A stretch of 64,000 nucleotides of DNA, from assembly GCF_002285265.1 (NCBI RefSeq), contig NZ_NSJB01000010.1:1-64000 (forward strand), given 5' to 3'. This document shows positions 29,651 through 39,371 of the stretch, piece after piece. A program made the translations under genes and the position numbers. The stretch comes from Vandammella animalimorsus. GTDB taxonomy: Bacteria; Pseudomonadota; Gammaproteobacteria; Burkholderiales; Burkholderiaceae_C. Numbering within the stretch: the first letter of the stretch is position 1; each line of letters starts with the position of its first letter. The notes beneath the pieces are model-generated. The model was not told the DNA's origin. It saw only the letters and a list, made by a program, of their open reading frames with translations, and made no database searches.

Positions 29651-30874
29651 ATGTTGACATTGACCCAACCACCGCAAACCACCATCGACTACCGCATCAC
29701 CACGCCGATGTTCCTGGGCGGCGCAGAGCCTCAAGAGGTTGACGCCACACAGTTTCGCAACGCATCCTTCAAGGGCGCCCTGCGCTTTTGGTGGCGCGCC
29801 TTGCTCTGGGGCCGGTTTCTGCGCGAGGCTCAGGGCGATGTGACACAGGCCCTGAAAAACCTGCACCACAAGGAAGGCACCCTGTTTGGCAAAGCCAGCG
29901 ATGGCAATGACTCCCGGCAAAGCGCCGTGCGTGTTCAGTCCACGCTCAGCGGCCAGCCGTGCAACAAAAAAGACCTGGATACGCAACTGGAAGGCATCGG
30001 CTATCTGCTGGGGCTGGGGCTTTACCACTTCAGGGACAAAGTCCTGCGCGACTACCTTCCCCCATCCCAGCTGCAAGTCACCCTGCAATACGCCTGCGAA
30101 TTGTCCTCAGATGACATTTCCGGCATCGAGCACGCCGCCATTGCACTGGGCCTGTTTGGCGGCCTGGGCAGCCGCTCGCGCAAGGGGCTGGGCTCGCTGT
30201 CCATCCAGTACCTGCAACCGACCCAGGGAGACAAGCAGGAGTTTGAAACACGCGATGCCATCGAAGCCTTCGTCAACAACACACTGGACTTTTCCGCCCC
30301 CGCAACGCCCTTGCCGCCCTTCACGGCCTTCAGTCAGGCCAGCCGCATCGACATCAGCGGCGAAGGCAGTGATGCCATCAAGACTCTCAAAGTCATCGGT
30401 GACGAAATGCAGCTTTATCGCGGCTATGGTCGGCACAACCCCAAGACTGGCCAACATGAAGTCCTCGGTCAGCGGGCGCGTCAGAACTTCAAAGACGACC
30501 ACGATCTGGTGCAAGGCGCCTCCTCCTTGAAGGAGCTGCCCAAACGCGCCGTTTTCGGCCTGCCGCACAACTATTTCTTTTCATCCACCGGGCACAAGAT
30601 GGACATCGCACCGGAAAACGGTGGCCGCCGCGCATCACCCTTGTTCATCCATGTCCACGCCTTGAAGGACTCGCGCTTCGTTGCGCTTCAGCTCTTGCTG
30701 CCGGCCCTGTACCTGCACAAGGACATGGCCATCGAAGCCAAACCCGGCAAAGGCAGGGCACAGACCATTCCCAACCCCATTACAGACTACGCCGTCATCC
30801 ACCGCTACATGGACGGCTTCAAAACCAAACTCGAGACCAAAGCCAATTACAAGGAGCTGCGCCGCCATGGCTGA
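29651..30874 (+). CDS. cmr1: Type III-B RAMP protein Cmr1
   Basis: 407 residues. The N-terminal RAMP fold is marked by DYRITTPMFLGGA and FRNASFKGALRFWWRALLWG, the classic Cmr1 signature. The glycine-rich loop is ALGLFGGLGSRSRKGLGS (about residue 177). Cmr1 caps the 3' end of the crRNA-bound Cmr complex and aids target capture. The stop overlaps the cmr2 ATG by eight bases, which suggests translational coupling. Confidence 0.94.
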   Translation: MLTLTQPPQTTIDYRITTPMFLGGAEPQEVDATQFRNASFKGALRFWWRALLWGRFLREAQGDVTQALKNLHHKEGTLFGKASDGNDSRQSAVRVQSTLSGQPCNKKDLDTQLEGIGYLLGLGLYHFRDKVLRDYLPPSQLQVTLQYACELSSDDISGIEHAAIALGLFGGLGSRSRKGLGSLSIQYLQPTQGDKQEFETRDAIEAFVNNTLDFSAPATPLPPFTAFSQASRIDISGEGSDAIKTLKVIGDEMQLYRGYGRHNPKTGQHEVLGQRARQNFKDDHDLVQGASSLKELPKRAVFGLPHNYFFSSTGHKMDIAPENGGRRASPLFIHVHALKDSRFVALQLLLPALYLHKDMAIEAKPGKGRAQTIPNPITDYAVIHRYMDGFKTKLETKANYKELRRHG

Positions 30875-32852
30875 ATCCACCCAAATCTTTCAGTTCACCC
30901 TGGGGCCTGTGCAAGGCTTTGTGGCCCAGGCTCGGCGCACGCGCGATTTCTGGGCCGGCTCGTTCATTCTTTCCTGGCTGACCGGCGTGGCCGTGGAGTG
31001 CATCCAAAAGCAAAGGGGTGAAGTCAAGTTTCCAGTGCCAGATGCGGACTACTTGCGTGCGCTGCGCGGCGAACTCGGCTGCAACGATCGTCTGCCCCAG
31101 CAAGGCAGCATTCCCAACCGCTTCATGGCCACCACTGCCAAGGTGCCCGCAGACTTTCAGCCCCAATGGGTTGAACAGGCCGTGCAGAACGCATGGCAAG
31201 CGCTGGCCGACGCGGTCTGGCGGCAAGACCTCGGGTCCATGGACCTGCCAGCCACACGCGAAATCTGGCAGCGGCAGGTCGGCCGTTTCTGGGAAATCTC
31301 CTGGGTGCTCAGCGACGCCGCCAGCGCTCCCAGCCTGCTGGACAGGCGCAAGAACTGGCGCGATACCGTGCTGCCCGAAGAGCCGGGCCACAAATGCATG
31401 ATGATGGACGGCTGGCAGGAGCTTTCCGGCGTTGCCGAAACCAGCAATGCCAAAGTCGACCAGTTCTGGGAACGGCTCAAGGCACAAAATGCCCCCGGCA
31501 TCTGCACCGACCTGGGCGACGGCGAACGCTTGTGTGCTGTGGCTTTCATCAAGCGCCGTTTTGCGCGCTGCTTCCATACGGTCGAGGCCGAACTGCCCGG
31601 CACGCTGGGCAAGGTGGGCGGCTGGCAGGTGCCCACGGCCGTGCCCTCCGTGGCCTTTCTGGCTGCCGCGCCCTGGCTGGCCGACACCATAGGCAAAGCT
31701 CCCCCGGAAGCATTCGAGCGCTTTTTCCAGAATGCAAGCGCCGTCACAGAAGCAAGCGAGTCCGCTCATGTGATGCGAGAGCAAGCTTTCGAGATCGACA
31801 TCCGCTGCGTGGCCGAGGCCGCCAGGCAGCGGCAGGGCTTCAAGCGCCACTGGGCCGGGCTGGACGGGCAGGTGTATTTCCCCACCGCGCTGGAAAACCC
31901 GCGCATCTTCGGCAGCGACCAGCAGCCCCAGGCGCGCGCCGTGCTGCGGCAGTTGCACGCACTGCGCCAGGCCGCCGGGCAAAAAGACCTGCCCTCGCCC
32001 TACTACGCCATCTTGCTGATGGATGGCGACCAGTTGGGCAAGCACATGGGCGATGAGGACAAGCAAACCCCCATCAGCCAGGCGCTCAACGACTTCACCC
32101 AGGCCGTGGGCGACATCGTGCGTGCGCACAACGGCTTTCTCATCTACGCCGGCGGCGACGACGTGCTGGCCCTGCTGCCGCTGGAAGACGCCCTGCCTGC
32201 CGCCGCCGCGCTGCAAGCCAAGTACCGCGACCTGTTTGCGCAACACAGCCCCAAGGGCAAGCCCATCGACTCCACCCTCTCCGGCGCCATCGAGTACGTG
32301 CACTTTCGCAGCCCGCTCACGCGCGTCTTGCAGGATGCCCACCGCCTGCTCGACGACGTGGCCAAGGAGCAAACCGGCCGCAATGCCATCGCCGTGCGCG
32401 TCTGGAAACCCTCGGGCATGGCCGCGCAATGGGCCATGCCGTGGGAGAAAGCGCTGGATCAGGGCGGACAGGTGGTCAAGCTCGCCCAGTTGGCCCAAGA
32501 GTTCGCCCGCCAAGGCGACGACGACGCGGCCTTCTCCAGCAAGTTCTTCTTCCGCATGAAGCAGGTGCTGGAGCGCTTCAGCGACGCCGATCAGGCCACC
32601 CTGGAAAAACTGTTGCTGGCCGAATACCTGCACTCCTGGGGCGACCTGGGTCAGCGCAGCGCCCAACCTGACACCGAACAGCTGAACAAACAGCTCAACA
32701 AACTGCTGGACCAATGCTGGCAATGGCAACGCCCTCACGCCGGCGCCGAGGCCAAGCTGAAAAAAGACGCCCCTCTTAACCCGGACGCCGCCCTGCTCGT
32801 GCGCTTTCTGGCCCGCAAGGGCCTGGACAAGGACCAAGGAGCCCTGGCATGA
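30867..32852 (+). CDS. cmr2: Cas10-family subunit Cmr2 lacking the HD nuclease domain
   Basis: 661 residues, far shorter than typical Cmr2 (about 850–1000). It begins directly with the post-HD segment (QFTLGPVQGFVAQARRTRDFW); no HD motif occurs. The first palm has MDGDQLGK (D386, D388), and the second palm has YAGGDDVLALL with GGDD at residues 429–432. The cyclic-oligoadenylate synthetase site is therefore intact, while the DNA-cutting domain is absent. The start is fixed by overlap with cmr1, and sequence upstream is cmr1 in another frame. The role is target-RNA-triggered second-messenger synthesis. Confidence 0.95.
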   Translation: MAESTQIFQFTLGPVQGFVAQARRTRDFWAGSFILSWLTGVAVECIQKQRGEVKFPVPDADYLRALRGELGCNDRLPQQGSIPNRFMATTAKVPADFQPQWVEQAVQNAWQALADAVWRQDLGSMDLPATREIWQRQVGRFWEISWVLSDAASAPSLLDRRKNWRDTVLPEEPGHKCMMMDGWQELSGVAETSNAKVDQFWERLKAQNAPGICTDLGDGERLCAVAFIKRRFARCFHTVEAELPGTLGKVGGWQVPTAVPSVAFLAAAPWLADTIGKAPPEAFERFFQNASAVTEASESAHVMREQAFEIDIRCVAEAARQRQGFKRHWAGLDGQVYFPTALENPRIFGSDQQPQARAVLRQLHALRQAAGQKDLPSPYYAILLMDGDQLGKHMGDEDKQTPISQALNDFTQAVGDIVRAHNGFLIYAGGDDVLALLPLEDALPAAAALQAKYRDLFAQHSPKGKPIDSTLSGAIEYVHFRSPLTRVLQDAHRLLDDVAKEQTGRNAIAVRVWKPSGMAAQWAMPWEKALDQGGQVVKLAQLAQEFARQGDDDAAFSSKFFFRMKQVLERFSDADQATLEKLLLAEYLHSWGDLGQRSAQPDTEQLNKQLNKLLDQCWQWQRPHAGAEAKLKKDAPLNPDAALLVRFLARKGLDKDQGALA

Positions 32853-34054
32853 CCACCGCCACACTCATTTGCCACTTCACCCCGTTCGACACCTGGTTTT
32901 TCCGCGAATCGCGCCCCCACGGCAGCGTGGGCAGCAGCGAGCTGGGCAGCGTGTTCCCGCCGCCCGTGCGCACCTTGGCCGGTGCCTTGCGCACCCTCAT
33001 CGGCGATGCCTGGCACAGTCGGCACGGCAGCGATTGGCGCAGCTTTCAGGCAAGCAGCCCGCTGGCGGGCATCATTGGTTACGGGGACGACCTGGGCCCG
33101 CTGCGCCTTGGCGGCCCCTTCATCACGCTGGATGGCCAACGCCTCTACCCCGCGCCCGCCAACCTCATGCGCAAGCAGCAGGGGGGTGTGACGCACTACT
33201 TCCTGCTGGAGCTGGGCGAGCCCGTGGCATGCGACCTGGGCCGCGTGCATTTGCCACAGTTCCCTCGCCAGGTGCCCGGCCTGGATGAGCTGGCGGGCAG
33301 CACCCCGGTGCAGGGCGGCTGGCTCACGCAGCAAGGCATGCAAAACGTGCTGAGCGGCCAAGCCCCCAAAGCCGAAGACGTCAAGGAGGCCAGCGAGCTG
33401 TTCGTCAGCGAGCCCCGCCTGGGCATTGCCCGCGACAACCGCCGCAAGGGCGTGCAGGAAGGGCTGCTGTACCAGACCCGCCACCTGCGCCTGCGCCCCG
33501 GCGTGGGCGTCGAGCTGCACCTGCATGGCCTGGCCGATGCCAGCCTGCTGCCCGAGCGCACGGTCATCCGCTTGGGCGGCGAGGGGCGACAAGCTGCCCT
33601 GCAAGTGCGGCAAGACTCCAATGCCCCCCTGCCCTGCGCGCCCGCTTCCACCCACAACCGGCCCACCCAAGCCGCCGTGCTCTACGCCCTCACGCCTCTG
33701 CCGTGCAGCGCCAACCTGCCTGCTGGTATTCCGCCGCAATTCCAGCCCTCCACCTACAAGCCTGCCAATGACCAGGGCCAACCCGCCCAAGTGTGGGAAG
33801 GCGAGCTGGCAGGCCAGCGCCTACGCATCCTCAGCGTCGCCAATGGCCGCGCCCTGCGCGAAGGCGGCTGGGATCTGGCAAGCCACCGCGCCCGCCCCGT
33901 GCAAAGCCTGCTGGCCCCCGGCAGCGTGCTGTACGTGCAAAGCCTGGATGGGCAGCCCTTGCAGGCCAGCGCCTTTGCACAGCCGGCCGACGCCAACGGG
34001 CGCGGCCAGTTTCTGCTGGGCACCCTGCCCGGCCCCCAACCCCAATCTCTTTAA
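32849..34054 (+). CDS. cmr3: Type III-B RAMP protein Cmr3
   Basis: 401 residues. FTPFDTWFFRESRPHG at the N-terminus and SVFPPPVRTLAGALRTLIG (about residue 34) are the Cmr3/Csm4-type signature. Cmr3 binds the 5' handle of crRNA and contacts Cmr2. It overlaps the cmr2 stop by four bases. The glycine-rich loop RLGGEGR lies near residue 240, and GWDLASHRARPVQSLLAPG lies near the C-terminus. Confidence 0.93.
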   Translation: MTTATLICHFTPFDTWFFRESRPHGSVGSSELGSVFPPPVRTLAGALRTLIGDAWHSRHGSDWRSFQASSPLAGIIGYGDDLGPLRLGGPFITLDGQRLYPAPANLMRKQQGGVTHYFLLELGEPVACDLGRVHLPQFPRQVPGLDELAGSTPVQGGWLTQQGMQNVLSGQAPKAEDVKEASELFVSEPRLGIARDNRRKGVQEGLLYQTRHLRLRPGVGVELHLHGLADASLLPERTVIRLGGEGRQAALQVRQDSNAPLPCAPASTHNRPTQAAVLYALTPLPCSANLPAGIPPQFQPSTYKPANDQGQPAQVWEGELAGQRLRILSVANGRALREGGWDLASHRARPVQSLLAPGSVLYVQSLDGQPLQASAFAQPADANGRGQFLLGTLPGPQPQSL

Positions 34055-34086
34055 CCACTCGCTTTTCTTGCTTCGAGGACGACTGC

Positions 34087-34980
34087 ATGACCACCCAATC
34101 CGCCCTGCTTTTGCTCACCGCTGCCACCCCGCTGCACGCGGGCACAGGCCAATCCGCCGCCGGCGTGGATCTGCCCATCCAGCGCGAGGCCCACAACCGC
34201 TGGCCCTGCGTGTTCGGCTCCGCCGTCAAGGGCGCCTTGCGCGCCCATGCCTTCCACCACCCGGACTTCAAGCCAGACGATCTGATTGAGCTTTTTGGCC
34301 CCGACCACGCCGCCGCCGCCGGCGAGCGCGACAGCAGCCATGCCGGCGCCCTGCTGGTGGGCGATGCCCTGCTGCTGGCCCTGCCCGTGCGCTCGCTGCA
34401 AAGCGCCTTCAAGTGGGTCACCTGCCCCGCCGCGCTGCGGCGCTTTGCCCAGCATGCCGAGCGCTTGGGGCTGAACCTGAACATCCCGCAAGGCTTCGCG
34501 CCCGACGCACAAACCGCGCTGGGCGGCAAGGCAGGTCCCTTGTTCCTGGAGGAATTCCGTTTCGCGCAACAGCAAAACACGGACATTGCCCCCCTGGCGC
34601 AAACCCTGGCCCAACTCAGCGGCGGCGGCCTCGATGCGCCCACGCTCGAGGCGCAGCTGGTGGTGGTCAGCAACGACATCTTTGCCTTCCTGGTGCAAAA
34701 CGCCACCCCCGTCAACGCCCACATCGCCATCGACGCGGCCAGCAAAACCGTCAAGGACGGCGCGCTGTGGCACGAGGAGTCGCTACCGCCCGAAACCCTG
34801 CTCTACATCCCGCTGACCGCCACCGCCTCGCGCAAAAAAGGCAGCGAACGCAGCGCCGCACAACTTCTCGAGCGCTTCGAACAACTGCTGCCCGCCGGCA
34901 AAAACTGGCTGCAACTGGGCGGCAACGAAACCACCGGCATGGGCTGGTGCCGCGTAGGCATCCACAAGGCCCAGGCTTGA
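34087..34980 (+). CDS. cmr4: Type III-B backbone RNase subunit Cmr4
   Basis: 297 residues. Cmr4 multimerises along the crRNA and cuts target RNA every six bases. The catalytic-loop sequence GVDLPIQREAHN with Asp28 is present, and CVFGSAVKGALRAH is the RAMP segment. The C-terminal glycine-rich GGNETTGMGWC is typical. It is therefore predicted active. A 32-base gap to cmr3. Confidence 0.95.
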   Translation: MTTQSALLLLTAATPLHAGTGQSAAGVDLPIQREAHNRWPCVFGSAVKGALRAHAFHHPDFKPDDLIELFGPDHAAAAGERDSSHAGALLVGDALLLALPVRSLQSAFKWVTCPAALRRFAQHAERLGLNLNIPQGFAPDAQTALGGKAGPLFLEEFRFAQQQNTDIAPLAQTLAQLSGGGLDAPTLEAQLVVVSNDIFAFLVQNATPVNAHIAIDAASKTVKDGALWHEESLPPETLLYIPLTATASRKKGSERSAAQLLERFEQLLPAGKNWLQLGGNETTGMGWCRVGIHKAQA

Positions 34981-34994
34981 AGGAGGAGCGCAGC

Positions 34995-35402
34995 ATGAAC
35001 CCCAGCAACCCCAGCACCGCCTTGCGCACCATGGAACAAGAGCGCGCCCAGTTTGCGCTGGCGCGCATTCAGGCCATTGCCCAAGAAAGCGAGAGCATTC
35101 AGGCCGAAATGCGCCGCTACCTCAACGGCCTGCCCGCGCTCATCCATATGAACGGCCTGGGCCAGGCCCTGGCCTTTTACCGCAGCCAAGGCAATGGCAG
35201 CACCCACGACAGGATCTACCGCATCCTGGGCGACTGGCTGTGCGGCGCGGACAGCAAAGGGCGCATCTTTGACGAAGCCGACGACCTGCTCACGGCCATC
35301 ACCCGCTCCGACATGCCGCACTACATGGCCGCGCAAAACGAAGCCCAGGCCCTGCTCGAATGGCTGAAGAAATTTGCCCTGGCATTGCTGAAGAAAGCCT
35401 GA
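34995..35402 (+). CDS. cmr5: Small alpha-helical subunit Cmr5
   Basis: 135 residues, almost entirely helical, starting with MEQERAQFALARIQAI-type helix after a short leader. AGGAGG lies correctly before ATG 34995. Cmr5 forms the minor filament of the Cmr complex. Family assignment rests on size, helix pattern (IHMNGLGQALAFYRSQG) and location between cmr4 and cmr6. Confidence 0.92.
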   Translation: MNPSNPSTALRTMEQERAQFALARIQAIAQESESIQAEMRRYLNGLPALIHMNGLGQALAFYRSQGNGSTHDRIYRILGDWLCGADSKGRIFDEADDLLTAITRSDMPHYMAAQNEAQALLEWLKKFALALLKKA

Positions 35403-35427
35403 CCCTTCTCTCACATCCACGCCTCGC

Positions 35428-36579
35428 ATGACCGAATCCCATCTCCCCCTCTACCACGGCAGCGCTGCACCTGAGCCCGACTTCAACGCCATGAACCAGG
35501 GCCTGTGGTTCGAACGCTTTTTTGACGCCTATGAAAGCGATTTCAGCGCCGTTGGCATCGATGCGCGCAAGCTCTGGCTCAACCGGTTCAGCCGCAAGCC
35601 CACAGGCCAGGGCCAATCGCTGCAAAAACACGCCCAGCGCCTGTTGCAACTCGCCGCCGCCCAGCGCGGCCAGGCCCGCGTCTACCACTGCGCAGGCAAC
35701 TTCGTCACCGGCACGGGCAACGCCCATCCGCTGGAAAACGGCTTTCTCTGGCACCCCACCCTGGGCACACCCTACCTGAGCGGTAGCGCCGTCAAGGGGC
35801 TGGTGCGCGCCGTCATCGAGACTGCCTACCAAGGCGAGGATAAAAGCGCGCTGCTGCAACGCTGGTTCGGCTCCGCCGAAAAAGGCGATGTGGCCAAGCA
35901 CAGCGGCCAGTTCATCTTTCTCGACGCCCTGCCCGTACAGCCATGCCAGCTGCACGTGGAAGTCATGACCCCTCACATGGGCAAGTGGTACGAACAAGGC
36001 AGCAAAACCCCCCTGACGGCCGACGCCCAGCCCGGCGACTGGCACGCCCCCGTGCCCATCGGCTACCTCACTGCCCGCAGCATCAAGCTGCAATTCATCA
36101 TCCTGCCGCGCCCCGGCGCCGGTGAGGCGGACGCACTGGCCAAAGAACTGGACGATCTCTGGCAAGCGCTGGAGCACGGCCTGCAATACCTGGGCGCAGG
36201 CGCCAAAACCGCCATCGGCTTCGGCCTCATGCAACGCGACACCAAGGCCGAAGCCAGCCTGCAAGAAGCACTGCAGGCCGAACAGCGCGCGGCCCAGCTG
36301 CAAACCCTCAGCCCGGTCATGCAAGACATCATGAAACTGGCACAGCAATGGCAAGAGCGTCACCAGCAGTTGCGCGGCAAGAAGGAAAACCTCAACGCCA
36401 CCATCCATAACCAAGCGCGCGAGCTTGCCAAAAAAGCCCATGCCGCAGCCGACTGGAGCGCCGAAGAAAAGCAAGCCGCAGCCAGCGCGATCGAGGAATG
36501 GTTGCCCAAGCTGGTCAACGGCCTCGATCCCAAAGAAGTGCGCAAGCAATTCAAGCTCAACACCCTCAAAGGCCAGTGA
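35428..36579 (+). CDS. cmr6: Type III-B RAMP protein Cmr6
   Basis: 383 residues. GTPYLSGSAVKGLVRAV (about residue 113) and GAGAKTAIGFGLM (about 254) are Cmr6 motifs. The last ~100 residues add a charged helical extension (KKENLNATIHNQARELAKK) longer than the minimal family. Cmr6 caps the 3' side of the complex with Cmr1. The stop and the cas6 ATG share one base (TGATG). Confidence 0.93.
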   Translation: MTESHLPLYHGSAAPEPDFNAMNQGLWFERFFDAYESDFSAVGIDARKLWLNRFSRKPTGQGQSLQKHAQRLLQLAAAQRGQARVYHCAGNFVTGTGNAHPLENGFLWHPTLGTPYLSGSAVKGLVRAVIETAYQGEDKSALLQRWFGSAEKGDVAKHSGQFIFLDALPVQPCQLHVEVMTPHMGKWYEQGSKTPLTADAQPGDWHAPVPIGYLTARSIKLQFIILPRPGAGEADALAKELDDLWQALEHGLQYLGAGAKTAIGFGLMQRDTKAEASLQEALQAEQRAAQLQTLSPVMQDIMKLAQQWQERHQQLRGKKENLNATIHNQARELAKKAHAAADWSAEEKQAAASAIEEWLPKLVNGLDPKEVRKQFKLNTLKGQ

Positions 36580-37829
36580 TGAGTGCCCCTGCACGCCCGC
36601 CCCTGCCCATCGTCCGCCTGCGCCTGCTGGTGCGCACCGATGCGGCGCTGGCGCTGCCTGCCTATGCCGGCTCCATGCTGCGCGGTGCCTGGGGGCATGC
36701 GCTCAAAGCCATGATGCCGCTGCCCCACGGCGACGGCCAGCCCTGCGCCCTGCACACGCGCTGCGCCTACTGCCAGGTCTTCGCCCCCGTGCCGCGCGAG
36801 GAGCACCGCCTGCAAAAGTTCAGCCAGATGCCCGCGCCCTATGTCATCGAGCCGCCATTTCCACCATTTGGCGCGCCCGCCGACCAGCCAAGCGACAACC
36901 AGGCTGCGATCCGAGCCACCAGCGCCAGCGCCCACGGGCCACGCACGCTGCGCGCGGGCGAGACCTTCAGCTTCGGCCTGGTGCTCATCGGCCTGGCCCT
37001 GCAACACCTGCCCACCCTGGTGCTGGCCTGGCAGCAGGCCTGCCAACGCGGCCTGGGTGCGGGCAAGGCCGCCTGCACGCTGCTGGCCGTGCACCGCGAG
37101 GGCGTGGCGCAACCGCTTTGGCAAGCCGGCCAGGGCGCGCCCCAGCCGCTGGACGCCGCCGCACTGACGCTGCCGCCCATGCCCGCCTGGCTGGGCGAAC
37201 TGACCCAGGCTGCCAACGCCCAAACCGATCAAGCCACACCCGCCCAGGCCGCCGCATCAGCCAGCGCCCGGCAGACCTGCACAACCAGTCGCCTCAGCCT
37301 GCACCTGCACACCCCCTTGCGCCTGCAACAGCAAGGCAAGCCCGCCACGCGCGCCAGCCTCACCGCCCGTGATCTGCTCATCACCCTGGCGCGGCGCTGC
37401 CAGCTGCTGCTCGACACCCAGCTTGGCCCCGCCGCGCCGCAGCAAGACTTTGGCGCACTGACCGCATGCGCCCAGCAGATCCAGATCGATGCCCGCTGCC
37501 TGAACTGGTACGACTGGAGCCGCTACTCCAACCGCCAGCGCCAAAGCATGCCCATGGGCGGCCTGCTGGGCACGCTGCAGCTGAGCGGCCCGGCCGCTGC
37601 CCTGGCCCCCTTCATCGAGCTGCTGCACTTGGGCCAATGGCTGCACCTGGGCAAGGAAACCACCTTTGGCCTGGGCCGCTACAGCCTGCACCCGGGCCTG
37701 GTCAGCGCAGCCGCTGCCATCACCCCCGGCCCAGCCGCAGTGCACTCCATACCCGTGCGCGCGCAGCGCCCCATCCTCCGCCTCGGCAAACCCGCCGCCG
37801 ATGCGCTCTTCACGAAAGCCAGCCCATGA
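36579..37829 (+). CDS. cas6: Pre-crRNA processing endoribonuclease Cas6 (PF10040 type)
   Basis: 416 residues. An N-terminal cysteine cluster CALHTRCAYC (about residues 58–67) and C-terminal GGLLGTLQLSG with FGLGRYSL (about 325–368) fit the long Cas6 RAMP form seen with type III systems. It should cut the repeat so that each crRNA keeps the 8-base 5' handle ATTAAGAC. Located within the cmr operon; its stop overlaps csx16 (ATGA). Confidence 0.87.
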   Translation: MSAPARPPLPIVRLRLLVRTDAALALPAYAGSMLRGAWGHALKAMMPLPHGDGQPCALHTRCAYCQVFAPVPREEHRLQKFSQMPAPYVIEPPFPPFGAPADQPSDNQAAIRATSASAHGPRTLRAGETFSFGLVLIGLALQHLPTLVLAWQQACQRGLGAGKAACTLLAVHREGVAQPLWQAGQGAPQPLDAAALTLPPMPAWLGELTQAANAQTDQATPAQAAASASARQTCTTSRLSLHLHTPLRLQQQGKPATRASLTARDLLITLARRCQLLLDTQLGPAAPQQDFGALTACAQQIQIDARCLNWYDWSRYSNRQRQSMPMGGLLGTLQLSGPAAALAPFIELLHLGQWLHLGKETTFGLGRYSLHPGLVSAAAAITPGPAAVHSIPVRAQRPILRLGKPAADALFTKASP

Positions 37830-38155
37830 CCACCTGGTTCATCAGCCGCCATCCCGGCGCCATCCAATGGATGCAAACCCATGGCCCAACCTATGATCGC
37901 CACCTCTCCCACCTGGACGCGGCCCACATCGAAGCCGGCGACACCGTCATCGGCACCCTGCCGATCAACATCGCCGCCCAGGTCTGCGAGCGCGGCGCCC
38001 AGTACTGGAATCTCTCGCTGCAAATGCCGCCCCATGCGCGTGGCCAGGAACTCAGCGCCGAGGAACTGCAAGCCCTGGGCGCCGTTCTGGAACGGTTCGA
38101 GGTGCGCAAACTCCCCGCACAGCTGCCCCCTGCGACCCCTGCGAACACCCGTTAA
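37826..38155 (+). CDS. csx16: Csx16-family CRISPR accessory protein (putative ring nuclease)
   Basis: 109 residues. TTWFISRHPGAIQWM and GDTVIGTLPINIAAQVC followed by ARGQELSAEEL match the VVA1548/TIGR02620 (Csx16) family. Family members are thought to degrade cyclic oligoadenylates and so turn effectors off; this is family knowledge, not visible from residues here. It overlaps the cas6 stop by four bases. Confidence 0.88.
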   Translation: MTTWFISRHPGAIQWMQTHGPTYDRHLSHLDAAHIEAGDTVIGTLPINIAAQVCERGAQYWNLSLQMPPHARGQELSAEELQALGAVLERFEVRKLPAQLPPATPANTR

Positions 38156-38185
38156 CCTCCACCGCATCGCCAAGGAAATCAGTGC

Positions 38186-39352
38186 ATGACCACCCTCATC
38201 AGCCTGCTCGGCAAAAGCCAGTTGAACCAGCAAACCGGTTACCGCTCCGCAAACTACCGTTTTACAGACGGCACCACCCGAGAATCACCGTACTTCGGGC
38301 TGGTGCTTGCCGAGCAAATCAAGGCCGACAAACTCATCCTCATCGGCACCAGCGGCAGCATGTGGGACATCTTTTTCGATCACCAGGGCAGCGAGGATGA
38401 CACCATCCTCGCCCTGGTGGACGCCGTGCGCAGCGAAGCGGTCACCCCCGAAATGCTGGCCCCACACCAGACCTACGTCAGCCAGAAGCTCGGCCTGCCG
38501 GTGGAATGCCACCTCATCCCCTATGCCCGCAATGCGCAGGAGCAAGCAGCCATTCTGACCACACTGGCAAACGCCGTGCAGCCGGGCGAGACCGTCGTTC
38601 TGGACGTCACCCACGGCTTTCGCCATCTGCCCATGCTGGCCCTGGTGGCCGCGCGCTACCTGCGTCACGTGCGCCAGGTGCAGGTGCAGGACGTGTATTA
38701 CGGCGCCCTCGAAATGACTGACCCGCAAGACAGGCAAACGCCCGTCCTGAACCTGGGCGGCATGCTGCAAATGCTGGACTGGGTGGAAGCACTGGCCGTC
38801 TATGAAAACAGCGGCAACTACGGCGTATTCGCCCCGCTGTTTGAAGCCGACGGCATGGCACAGCAGCGCACCCAAATGCTCTCGCAGGCAGCCTATTTCG
38901 AGCGCAGCAGCAACCCCGTACAGGCCGCGCAAAACCTCACCGGCGCCTTCAGGCACATCCAGGAACACCAGGGCGCGCTGGGCACGCTCTTCAGCGGCCA
39001 CCTGGCCCAGCACGTGGGCTGGTTTCGCCACGGCCAGCGCCCCGAGTGGGAGTTGGCCATGGCCGATCGCTACCTGGAGCGCAAGGACTACCTGCGTGCC
39101 ATCGTCTACCTGTTCGAAAGCCGTATCTCACACGCCGTGCGCGACAGCGGCGGCAACTTCAACCGATACGAACATCGCGAAGACGCACGCCACGACGCCA
39201 AGGCCAACCCGGACTTCAAGCGCCTGGAACACCTGCGCAACGCCATGGCGCATGGCGTGCGCCCCTTCAACCATGAAGTCAAGAGCCTGCTGCAAGACGA
39301 GCTGGCCCTGGCCAAGGAACTGCAACGCCTGCGCAAGGCAATTTTCAGATAA
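38186..39352 (+). CDS. csx1: Csx1/TM1812-type CARF-HEPN ribonuclease
   Basis: 388 residues. The N-terminal CARF domain (about 1–190) has LILIGTSGSMWD and VVLDVTHGFRHLPMLALVAARYLR, the TIGR02221 hallmarks. The C-terminal HEPN helices end with RNAMAH: Arg351 and His356 form the Rx4H ribonuclease motif. It should be activated by cyclic oligoadenylate from Cmr2 to degrade RNA nonspecifically. The catalytic residues are intact. Confidence 0.92.
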   Translation: MTTLISLLGKSQLNQQTGYRSANYRFTDGTTRESPYFGLVLAEQIKADKLILIGTSGSMWDIFFDHQGSEDDTILALVDAVRSEAVTPEMLAPHQTYVSQKLGLPVECHLIPYARNAQEQAAILTTLANAVQPGETVVLDVTHGFRHLPMLALVAARYLRHVRQVQVQDVYYGALEMTDPQDRQTPVLNLGGMLQMLDWVEALAVYENSGNYGVFAPLFEADGMAQQRTQMLSQAAYFERSSNPVQAAQNLTGAFRHIQEHQGALGTLFSGHLAQHVGWFRHGQRPEWELAMADRYLERKDYLRAIVYLFESRISHAVRDSGGNFNRYEHREDARHDAKANPDFKRLEHLRNAMAHGVRPFNHEVKSLLQDELALAKELQRLRKAIFR

Positions 39353-39371
39353 GCCACCCGGAGTCGCGCAC

